Made by a program: the position numbers and the translations under genes
Notes under the pieces: generated by a model
The model's database searches: none
What the model was told of the DNA's origin: nothing
What the model saw: the letters and a program-made list of their open reading frames with translations, nothing else
Part shown: positions 42,949 to 52,046 of the stretch, in pieces
How positions within the stretch are numbered: the first letter of the stretch is position 1
Layout: every line of letters starts with the position of its first letter
Assembly (NCBI GenBank): GCA_004519485.1
Contig: CP038115.1
Coordinates: 773,053-837,052 of the forward strand
From: Nannochloropsis oceanica
Lineage: Eukaryota > Sar > Eustigmatophyceae > Eustigmatales > Monodopsidaceae
Length of the DNA stretch: 64,000 nucleotides
Direction: 5' to 3'

Positions 42949-44441
42949 ATGTCTGACATGTCCTCAGACGAAGAAGGCGTTGCTGCCGCGTCCACCACCA
43001 GCAGCTTGGCAGGGTCTGCTCGGGAGGCAGATGCGCGTGAGCGGGGCAAGCGCGCCAAAGACCTCGACATCTACCCCACGGCACCACGGCAAGACAAGGA
43101 GAAATCCTTCGTGTGGCGTTCCGTCCACATCTAGACCATGATCAAGAAGGTAAAGGCAGCTGTGAAGGCCGTCCGTCAAAGCCACTCCCAGACAGCTTAT
43201 CTCAGGGAGGCACGAGTGGCAGCAGGCGTTTTCGACCACCAGCTTGTCCAAGCTAACGCCACACGTTGGAGCTCTCTCGCGAATGCTTGTGATCGCTTGC
43301 TGGAGCAGCGGCCCGCCCTCGAGTCGGCGTACGCGATCTCCTTGCCGTGCTTGACCCCTTTCGGAAGTTCACCACGGTTCTTCAGGCGGACTTTGGCACA
43401 GCTGGGAAGGTGGTGCCTGCCATCTTCAAGCTACAGGCGCTCGTGACTGCTGACAAGGTGAAAGTAGTCACGCCTAGGTCTGGGCCGAACCATCCCGGGT
43501 CGTCGGGCGAGGTGCTCGCCACGGACCTCCACCCCGCCGTTCAGGAAGTCCGCCAGCATATGGCTCAAGACATGGCGACGCGCTTCCATTGGGACATTCT
43601 GCGGGACACCTTTGCAATCGCCTCCCTGCTCGACCCCCGTTTCAAAAAGCTCATCGATTACCATGTACCCGAGCACCTCGTCAAGGATGCATGGGGGCTG
43701 CTTCGCCTAGAACTGGACAAGGCCACTACGACGCTCAAGGATGAGGGCATGTACACCGACAGGGCGGAGCAGGGCGCAGGGGGCGACATCGTCGTGGACA
43801 GCCGGGACCCTTTCGCCGCAGAGAACACGGCCTCCAGGACGTCGGCAGTTTCTGCCGGTGACGCCCTTGGCAACGGTGCGGACGGTGTCCCTCGCTCCGT
43901 TTTGGGCACTGCAAGGGAGCAGCTTCTTAACCTTTCCGAGGTGTACCAGGAGTTGGCCGATTACATCCGCATGCCAGTCGAGCCTTCTAGCACCTGCCCA
44001 CTGGACTGGTGGCGGTGCAACAAGCGGTTCTTTCCCGCCCTGGCGAAGCTTGCTCGGCAGTATCTGTGCGTGCCCGCAACCTCTGCCGGGGTGGAGCGGT
44101 TCTTTTCCGCTGCAGGCCTGACGATCAGCAACCTTCGGACGCGCCTCAGCAGCAAGACTGTCGAGATGATTCTATTCCTGCGGCTGAATTGGGACAACTC
44201 GCTGTACACGGTGGAGCTTGGGGGCGCAGATCTCGAGGAGGTCACCCGAGCGGAAGAAGGGGGGGGAGGGGGGGAAGGCGACGCGATGACAGATGCTGCG
44301 GACGAAGGGGAGGAGGGGGGAGATCTTCTGGATGACGATGAAGAAGGCGCCGCTCTTCAACCCATGGGCTTCGGGGAGGACGATGACTTCGCTTGGCTCA
44401 ATGAGGACCTCTTCTACGTCGACTTTGATATCGAAAGCTAA
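42949..44441 (+). mobile_element. hAT-family transposase, internally deleted and frameshifted
   Basis: Start ATG at 42,949 (SDMSSDEEG, acidic N-terminus) runs to DKEKSFVWRSVHI and a TAG at 43,132-43,134. That would be the edge of the expected BED zinc finger, whose Cys/His are absent. The next part (from 43,138) already belongs to the C-terminal half: VQANATRWSSLANACDRLLE. A frameshift near 43,330 moves the frame to AVLDPFRKFTTVLQADFG. The rest is open to 44,441 and contains ASLLDPRFKKL and the hAT dimerisation/C-terminal block CPLDWWRCNKRFFPALAKLA, VPATSAGVERFFSAAG, LSSKTVEMILFLRLNW. The BED finger and most of the catalytic core are gone, so this is a non-autonomous derivative. An acidic tail (DDDEEGAAL) follows the dimerisation block. 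Confidence 0.85.
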
Positions 44442-44588
44442 GCGCGTCATCTTTCGTCATCATTTATTTGTCAGAGATATTTACACTTAAAGAAACGAGG
44501 GGTTATGGAGGGATTGGGGCTTCAAATCTACGAAAAGAAATAAAAAAAAATGAAGAACAACCTGAGTGCTCTCGATCTTCTCACGGTC

Positions 44589-44627
44589 GCAGACATGTAT
44601 CATCATATTATGATGATACATGTCTGC
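44589..44627. repeat. Perfect 39-bp palindrome
   Basis: Arms GCAGACATGTATCATCATA and its exact complement, with one central T. Lies about 150 bp after the hAT stop codon; could be a transcription-terminating hairpin or a terminal structure of a mobile element. Confidence 0.95.
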
Positions 44628-44699
44628 AAAAAAACTTGGACATTTTGTTCGCGCAACCGGCGAATCCGTGCCGTGGGTTAGTTGTGCTAGCTGACGATC

Positions 44700-44822
44700 A
44701 ACCATAAGTTGTAGATGTCTCAACTTTCTCACAACTATGACAACTATTAGTCGTGCACAATCGCAGGACGGGATAACTGACAACCAACTAAGTAGTTGCG
44801 GTAGTTGTCCAACGTGTTGTTA
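44700..44822 (-). repeat. Dispersed repeat family 2 copy
   Basis: Read on minus it begins CACGTTGGACAACTACCGC, followed by GTGCACGACTAATAGTTGTC words. Confidence 0.6.
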
Positions 44823-45147
44823 GAACCATAATTTGAAGGGCTAACGATTCTGTCTAGCTTAGTACTTGACCAAACGATGTAAAAAGAACTAAGTCCGATA
44901 AGGTGTTGTCCTTGTTTAGAAGGTCCTCGACATTAACAACAAGAGACAAAATTCGACTTGGACCACTCATAGCCAAAAACTAAGCACTTGCGCTTCATCT
45001 TAACTTAGTTCGCTCAAGGGGTGGGGTTGGGGTCCCCCTAAGCCTCTCTCGATATAACCTATAGTTAAGAGTTAGTCCGCACGCGGCGCGAACGCGCTCT
45101 AACTTTGTCATGCGCACGACTTTTATGTTTCTTTACTTGGGAAACTC
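44823..45147. other. Intergenic
   Basis: No feature beyond being the 3' flank of the minus-strand GT-A gene. Confidence 0.5.
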
Positions 45148-46170
45148 CTAATTTCTATATGAATCTATATACTTGGTCCGTGTCATGACGAGAAAATCTA
45201 GATCCCAATCTATTTCGGGAAAGTTACAGGTATTTCTCAAATGTTCATTGCATTCTTCCTGGGAGAAGACAACCTTGTATTCATCTTGAAAGTTTTTCAG
45301 GAAAATACGTGGTCGAGTGATATCTTCATTTATTGATTGGCAGTAATCTGCTCCCCCTGCCACAATCTTGACTTCACCGTGCAAAACCAAGGTACGGCTT
45401 GCTTTGGCTTGTCCCCAGAGCTCGCCTTGCGCTGGTATAAGCTTACCTTGGAATGTAGGGCTTAGGGCTCCGACCCGTATATCAGGTAGGTCATCAAAGG
45501 CCTTTGCCAGCGGTGGTTGATCATTTAGTGTACGACCGGTTTTGAAGAGTTCCTCTTTCCAGCGTTCCCACAATACATCAATAATCGGACGCTTTGCCCA
45601 AGCCATCACGCCGTTATCGAAAGCGGGTAGGATGCCTGCAGATACGCCCAGAAAGTCATAATACTGCAGGAGCTGAAAAACCTGCGATATATTACCACAA
45701 ACAGTCCGGTCACTATCCAGCTGCAATGTATAAAAATAGGGACTTTTGGATAAATATAGCGCACGTGTCCACCACTGCCGTCCATGTGCATCCTGTGGGC
45801 TCTCAATAATATCAGCATCTGCGATTGGGATGACATGGTCGACTCCCCAGGTATCTCTGACGTCATCTAGAGATAAGGGAACATTGGTTGCGACAGTCAC
45901 ATTAATGCATGGATTATATCGTCGAACACTATCGATGCTATCGCGTGCACGCATCAAGATACGCTTGGCATGCTTATGATCTTTATGGTAGGCAAAGTAC
46001 AAAACCCCTTTGTCGGGCTCTGTTACGCAGTATAGCTTCTCAGATGTTCTGACCATACGTTCGCTGCTAGGAAATGAGTACCAGGGAAGAGATATCAAAG
46101 TACCGCATGATAAAATGATGACAAGTGTGGTCAAGCCATTCAGACGGTGAAAGCGGGGATCTTTCCCCAT
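45148..46170 (-). CDS. Type II membrane GT-A glycosyltransferase
   Basis: 340 residues, single exon, ATG at 46,170. Membrane anchor at residues 11-29, short stem, then a GT-A nucleotide-sugar-binding fold: VLYFAYHKDHKHAKRILMRA, later VTVATNVPLS, and the metal-binding DxD as LQLDSDRTVCGN (DSD 152-154), followed by FDNGVMAWAKR and GELWGQ. It resembles the nucleotide-diphospho-sugar transferase group (PF03407-like) and other small algal GT-A proteins. Donor and acceptor cannot be read. The domain is intact with no stop or shift, so it is probably functional. Confidence 0.78.
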   Translation of the reverse strand: MGKDPRFHRLNGLTTLVIILSCGTLISLPWYSFPSSERMVRTSEKLYCVTEPDKGVLYFAYHKDHKHAKRILMRARDSIDSVRRYNPCINVTVATNVPLSLDDVRDTWGVDHVIPIADADIIESPQDAHGRQWWTRALYLSKSPYFYTLQLDSDRTVCGNISQVFQLLQYYDFLGVSAGILPAFDNGVMAWAKRPIIDVLWERWKEELFKTGRTLNDQPPLAKAFDDLPDIRVGALSPTFQGKLIPAQGELWGQAKASRTLVLHGEVKIVAGGADYCQSINEDITRPRIFLKNFQDEYKVVFSQEECNEHLRNTCNFPEIDWDLDFLVMTRTKYIDSYRN

Positions 46171-46334
46171 TATATGCTTGAGAATATTACACAGTGTTTT
46201 GTATCTTCCCTATGCAAAGAACCTACTCATATGCTAATGTGATTTACTGGTTTATTTTTGTCCTCGATTACAGAAGTAAAGCTTCGAAAAATCACATTGC
46301 ATTGCAATTGGAAACCGCGAAACCGTCTACGGAA

Positions 46335-46515
46335 TATACAGAAAGTTGTGTACGTTAATGTGCCCTTTTTATTATTTGGGGGGTTTAATCACCTTCACGT
46401 GCTTTGCCACCGACATGATGGCATCTCTTTCTCTCTTGACGTTAGCACCACAACAAGCTAGTCCCGCATGACGGGGTAGCTGCCGGCATCAGGCTACTGG
46501 CGCTTTCGCGGAATG
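46335..46515 (+). repeat. Dispersed repeat family 1 copy
   Basis: Full-length type: ACAGAAAGTTGTGTACG, GGGGGGTTTAATCACC, GACATGATGGCATCTC, CCCGCATGACGGGG, GCCGGCATCAGGCTACTGGC. About 170 bp upstream of the GT-A gene start. Confidence 0.8.
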
Positions 46516-47489
46516 GTGACGCCATCCGGCTTTGAACAAGCCACTTCTTTGGCTGCCGGTCATGTGTTAAATGATCCGATCAAGACCAGAAGCGCGTGAG
46601 TAGAAGTCCTGGTATGTTGCCGTTCTTTGGATGTTCTATGTTACATTTTCGATGTTCTGTCTTGAAATGAGTCAAATAGCTCCTTCTAGCCATGGAACAT
46701 AGTAAGCGGGTCGCGACGCCATGATTTTGATGCTCTATGGTGAATTTTGCTCGTTTTGTGACAAAAAAAGAGTCCTAGCACGAAAATCCCGTAGCACGTT
46801 CAAATGTGTTCGTAAGCATATGCGTATTTGGTATCTCTTGATTTTAATGTTGTATGTTCTATGTCATACGTAGATTTTTCTGAAAAAGTAAAAAAAGTAA
46901 ATTGTAAAACCTTATAATAGGTTGAAATCTTTTCCTCCATATTGTCCGCTCCAATATTAAAAAACATGCTCGAACCCCGAATTCTCGATCCCCGATATAG
47001 TTATCGATATACCGGGCTCGGGTCATACATTTTTGAACTAGTTCGACCATTTCCTGGAAGCCAAAGAGAAGGCGGTCAGCTCGAACCTCTTAGTGAGAGG
47101 ATCGGGAAAAAAACAAAAAACATAAAGCTCTTGATTTTCCTGTTTTCAAATTTTTCTGCGCAGAGAGTGAGTAATTAAGTCGCATCTTCCATTTAGGGGT
47201 CCCTAATATCAGTCCCTAGGAATATCCCCTCCACCCGACCTATTCTCCCCAAACACTCTCCACCGGCTTAACCCGGCTAGAAGTACGGACTATCCGATCT
47301 ATCCGGCAAGAGAAAACTAGCCAGCGCTAATCCTTGCTTGTACCGAAGGGCTTTGCACAATGTTTCCCCAAGCCTTCCCCACGATTGTCACGATAATGCC
47401 CTTCGAATTCCCTAGAATGTAAAAAATTACCTGAAATATGACTCATGCATTTCTTGCACGGCATATCACTTAAGAAACACATTTAAGGT
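46516..47489. other. Intergenic
   Basis: No gene seen; AT-rich, with T/A runs around 46,860-46,920. Confidence 0.5.
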
Positions 47490-48903
47490 ATGCGCCGACA
47501 TAGGAAACACCATTTCCTCTTTTTGGTGCTGTTAATTGGAGCCTGTGGCCTTCATTGCATTCTGGTATTTGAGCGACAGATACGCGACGATTGGAGCTAC
47601 AAAGCTCCCCCAGCACACAAGGAAAGACATTCCTTGTACTTCGCTTCATCAGACATGTACGTGCATTTGATCTTAAGAGACAATTTCGATGAGGAATGTT
47701 ATATTACCCGTGATTGTCTCTTCGAACAGGCATATAGATGAGACTTTGCAGGCATGTTCAGAATATGAGCCGCAATCCACACAAAATTTAATTGCGTGGA
47801 CAGATAAGTCATGGAAAGAACTCGTTTGCCCCGGCCCTGATGTTATACCATCGCGACTTCTATGTAGCACTTATCAATGTAAGTAAGGCACATCACAGGT
47901 TAACTTGATCCATGTCGTTCAGGAACCCCATACAATAAAGACAGCGACCCAGTAGAGACTTTGATCACTATTTTGGCAGGAGTATCGACTCGAGGAGTGT
48001 CTTGGACCTCTCCTACGGAGCTCGCACCATTTCGGGTAAGTTCTTTGTCCTATATTTTGAACTAGACGTGATCCTTGATTCTCATTGCTGATTATCGAAG
48101 CATTTGCTTCCATCGATTGTAAGGACTGTGGAATGCGGATTTCGCTACGAGGTGATCCTGGGTTACGATAGCGGTGATGAATTTTACGACACTCCATTAG
48201 GCCAGGAGGTGACTTTCAGATGGTTCCAGGTATTTATAAATATGCATTTTCCCTTGGTCCCTTCAATCTGTTTTTTCTCACATTGTCTTAACCCTAACAG
48301 ACACATGTGCAAAACATCCTAGCAAATGCGAACATCAATATTATGCTTGTTTTGAAGAAAGTAGAAAACAAAATCCAGAAGCCAGGTCCGGTATTCAACG
48401 ATATAGCTCGCATGGCCTACAGCCGGGGCGCTGACTACCTTTATCGCGTAAATGACGACTCGGAATTCCTCAGCCCTTGGGCTTACAAGTTCGTAAGAAC
48501 TCTTCAAGGGATGGGCAGCCCATATGGTGTCGTTGGACCATGGTGTAACCAGAGTAATACAAAGATATTGAACCATGACTTTACACATCGTACCCATATG
48601 GACATTTTTGAAGATTATTACCCCCCTCTCCTTACAGACTGGTATCTGGACGATTGGATATCTATGGTATACGGCAGCACCAGGACGAGACAATTTGAGA
48701 ATATTGAGATACTTCATCACACTGGAAACCAAAATGTACGGTATACGGTTGACTACTATCGACGGAAGTATTTGGAAGATCTTGTTGTAAAAGGAAAGGG
48801 CAAGATACTAGAGTATATGGTGATGCATAATGTACCAAATGATGAAATCGAGGCGTTCGATGCATCTCGCTTCAAAAACTTCACCATTAAACTGGTCAAG
48901 TGA
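47490..48903 (+). pseudogene. Multi-exon GT-A glycosyltransferase with two reading-frame breaks
   Basis: Exon 1 from ATG 47,490: signal anchor at residues 8-27 (FLFLVLLIGACGLHCILVF). A frameshift near 47,690 is needed to reach the next block (VIVSSNRHIDETLQACSEYE), which ends at a strong donor (GTAAGT at 47,879). Exon 3 is 47,923-48,035 (YNKDSDPVETLITILAG), exon 4 48,101-48,229 (HLLPSIVRTVECGFRYEVIL), exon 5 48,301-48,903. Phases of exons 3-5 agree. Exon 5 has the DxD-type RVNDDSEFLSPWAYKFV and a conserved acceptor-side region DWYLDDWISMVYG. The exon 2/3 junction codon is TGA (T at 47,878 plus GA at 47,923). So the gene is either a recent pseudogene or affected by base errors. The exon 5 acceptor is the telomere-like TTAACCCTAACAG. 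Confidence 0.7.
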
Positions 48904-49536
48904 GTGGGATGTAGTAAGAACAAAATAGCCTTGTTAAATTGCCTTGATAAGCCATGGATGACATAGAGTATGCGAACTTTCCTTCATTGGTTTTGAGGAT
49001 TTTAGAAGAAAAGGGTAGTGGGTCTGTGGAAATCGAGTAACTCTTGATGGCCTTGTCAGGAGGGTTCATGTGGACTCAATTTCCCATCACGCTCTTGGGT
49101 CCCAGCCATGCACTTTTTCTTTATCATGCATGTTTCGATCCATTACATGCTTTCTGCTCTCTCTGGCGCAATAGAACACCTTAGAGAATGCTCATTTTTG
49201 ATCAACGATTTGCTTAGAATTCCGGAGGGGTGCCTGATAATTGCCGATGGTTATGATATTCGAAGCTTTTATTTCATTTCTTCTCACTCTGTGATGATGG
49301 TATGCATGTAAAACTTGAAACATTTGGAGCGCTGAGGAACTTTCTGTCTCAAGAGCCCTCTCTCGAGGTTTCCCGCAGGAAATGCGCCTGAAAAATGAGC
49401 TGATGGAGAAATTCGCGAAAACCTACTTTCAATGTTTGTTGACATTTTCCGTCTTTCTTGCCTCACAAATAAAGCGGGAGTATAGGAATGCTCAGAAGGC
49501 GTTTCTGTCACACGGGCCTTCTCTGGAGGCTTCGCG
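48904..49536. other. Intergenic
   Basis: No recognisable gene. The words CGTTTCTGTCACACGGGCC (49,498) and CTCGAGGTTTCCCG recall GGGACGTTCCTGTCTCACGG near 54,570 and 58,805, suggesting a small shared repeat fragment. Confidence 0.4.
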
Positions 49537-49690
49537 CCACACGTTGGATGACTACCAATATTCCATAGTCAGTCGCTAAACCTCCTGTCTTGCGATTGTG
49601 CATGACTATTTGTCGTTACAATCGTCCACTCCAACGATTATGCACGACTATGGCGATTTAAACGACTCTCACGACAATGACGACTCCCAC
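49537..49690 (+). repeat. Dispersed repeat family 2 copy
   Basis: Starts CCACACGTTGGATGACTACC and carries CACGACTATGG, ATGACTATTTGTCG words. Directly abuts a family 1 copy. Confidence 0.65.
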
Positions 49691-49880
49691 TGACTACACA
49701 GAAACTATACAGAGAGTTATGTAAGGTTTTTGCTCTTTTCACTTTTTTGGGGTTTCAATCACCATTACGAGCCTTGCTACCGGCATAGTGACATCACCTT
49801 CTATCATATTTTGAGCACCAAAATAACCCCGCCCCGCATGACGGGGTAGATGCCAGCATCAGGCCAGTGGTGTTTTCGCG
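49691..49880 (+). repeat. Dispersed repeat family 1 copy
   Basis: Near-complete: GCTCTTTTCACTTTTTTGGG, CACCATTACGAGCCTTGC, GAGCACCAAAATAACCCC, CCGCATGACGGGGTAGATGC, GCATCAGGCCAGTGG. Confidence 0.85.
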
Positions 49881-50199
49881 GGACAAAATGTCTCTGATCA
49901 TATCTGTGGGACTATCTGATCGTATCTGTGGGATATTCAGACTTACTTGAGGTGAAAGGGAAAAAAAGAAATTTTGTGTTGCTTTGCGACTGACCTTCGG
50001 TCTGCATGAGAGCAAAGTCAAACTCACAAAGGAAAGAAGGAAAGAACTAAAGTTTCATTACACACAATGGTTCACGTACGGTAAACCAGCGAAAATCAAT
50101 TTACGTAGTATTTCTCTCCCAGTTACATCTGTATTCCTTTTTCCTTTTTTGTTTTCTCACTGTCGGAGATCCCTCCCTCTTTGAATGCGTCACATGTGC

Positions 50200-50490
50200 T
50201 TACGCATCACCATCATCGTCATCATCATTATCATCATAACCGTCGTCAATCTCATCGTCATCTACACCATCGTTGCCACGATTATTAGTCGTGTATAGTC
50301 GTAGGCCGACGAAGAATATGAACGTCGCTTGCAGAAAATATGCACTACTACGACGATTACTAGTCATCGCCTGATGGAAATCATGCACGACTTCGACTAA
50401 TCACATGACTATCGACGACCATTGACGATTGTCGTACTAGTCAGTCGTTCGGGCCATTTTTGCAGAATAATCGTCCAATGTGTGCTTCGA
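50200..50490 (-). repeat. ATC/ATG trinucleotide tract and family 2 copy
   Basis: 50,205-50,270 is a (CATCATCGT)-type microsatellite. 50,275-50,490 is a family 2 copy beginning, on minus, CACACATTGGACGATTATTC. Confidence 0.6.
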
Positions 50491-50768
50491 GCACAATATG
50501 AGCACGAAGATTAAAAATCACCCAATGTCTACCATTTTCGGTTATTTCTCTACCTCGTCCTATTTCTTGCCCAAGTTTTCTGATGTTAAAGTACTTTTCT
50601 TCGTCTCGCATGATTGGTTCCAGATCTGTGCCGAAGGTCATTAATCGCCATTTCGATCATGAGCTGTCCTCTGCATAAGGAATTCAAACTGGTTTTGTCA
50701 TTTTCCACCCTTCCAACCTCACCAAAATTCTAAACTAAAATACAAAATAATTGCCATCGATTGCATCC

Positions 50769-51280
50769 CTAGGTGTGCCATTGCCCTATTTGACGATTCC
50801 TGTCAACCAGTGTCTCGGACCACTGGGAGGCTTTGGCAGAGGAGTTCTCCCGAAAAAACGACAAACATCCCACCGAACGGAAGATGTGCAAGGTCCGGGT
50901 GAATTCGTTGTGTGAAAGGTCCCGTACTGCTTTGTCAAGGGCCTCGAGGTTGCCTCGGTGCGGCATGGAAATCTCGTCAATGAGGATGAGGCTAGTGGCG
51001 AAGAATATGCGACCCTTGTCATTGTTGGGCGTCTTATCGCACGGTTGCCCGGTGGCCATGTCCCGTGGGGGCTTGCACCTGTAGTGGAATATAGCCCCGC
51101 TCTCCATAAGCAACACTGATGCCTGAGGCGGCCATGGCAAGAGTGACCTGGTTCAGGAGCTCTTGGTTTAAGTTACGTCTTGTCACACAGTCCTGGGCTG
51201 TAGATTGAAGACACTCTTGATGCGGAGCGAGCCTGCCCAAAACGTCGGCTGCTCGTGGCTTGCAAATATCGATCAATACT
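50769..51280 (-). pseudogene. PIF1-like helicase fragment
   Basis: Minus strand. Upstream part LNQELLNQVTLAMAASGI (motif Ia region), then after a frame change LLMESGAIFHYRCKPPRDMA and FFATSLILIDEISMPHRGNL, where LIDEISM is the Walker B (DExx) motif of PIF1/Helitron-type helicases, followed by ALDKAVRDL and RTLHIFRSV. The Walker A region is not present, because the sequence before motif Ia differs, and the C-terminal motifs are absent. A remnant of the same element family as at 58-64 kb; the flank at 51,268 (AAATATCGATCAATACTTTAG) resembles the element end at 63,690. Confidence 0.75.
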
Positions 51281-51682
51281 TTAGATTTGTTGAGATCTGT
51301 TGATTTCTTGAGTTTTAAGTCCTAATTCGATTTCGCGATCCAACCCTTTTGATCAGGGGGCATATATCGAAGGAGTACTCGTATTAGGATACTACGATAC
51401 TTTGAAGAGAAATTTACTTTGTAATGGTCCGCAAATTGGGTGAGAAATGACGTCATGACAGAAACGCGCAATCTAAGCCTTTCGATGATTTTTCACCAAG
51501 TGTTGTGTTTGCCACCCCATTGCTCCACAGGTCCTAACATTATTCGAACCACATTGACCAATGTCAGCTGTAATTTCACACCATAAATATAAATGCAGAT
51601 TTGACGAATCCACTTTTAAAATTGTTTTTATTTTCAAAGAAACACTGACCCCCCAATCTCGTTATGCAAAATTGTCTGAAAC
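51281..51682. other. Intergenic
   Basis: No gene seen; AT-rich. Confidence 0.5.
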
Positions 51683-51761
51683 TGAAACATTTAAAGGTCA
51701 TATTATATGACCTTTAAATGTTTCAAGAATTAAATAATATGACTCATATTATTTAATTCTT
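51683..51761. repeat. Two adjacent perfect palindromes
   Basis: Palindrome 1 (51,683-51,725): 21-bp arms around one T, arm TGAAACATTTAAAGGTCATA plus T. Palindrome 2 (51,725-51,761): 18-bp arms AAGAATTAAATAATATGA around one C. They share base 51,725. About 285 bp upstream of the next glycosyltransferase gene. Confidence 0.95.
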
Positions 51762-52046
51762 CCCTTCACTTCCATCCTGAGAATCCCCCACAGAATATTC
51801 GAAACTGAACGAGATCGACTATATTCTATTTGGAGTCCAGATACGTTGGGCTATGCAATATTTGCATTATCTGCAATATTTGCATGTATATTATATAAAT
51901 CAAAATTCATGTGTCATTAGATGATGGCAAAGTACTCTCATACTGAGCATTTTGACTATTTATGCAGTATAGAAACCTGGTAAGATTCATCTTCATCCTA
52001 GTTGTCAAACTCACGCTGATGACAAACTCGTAACAATTCTAAACTA

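Noticed and set aside
47640-47680. A tiny GT-AG intron at about 47,660-47,680 to repair the frame of the interrupted GT-A gene
   Set aside because: It would be about 21 bp, too short, and removing it does not change the frame.
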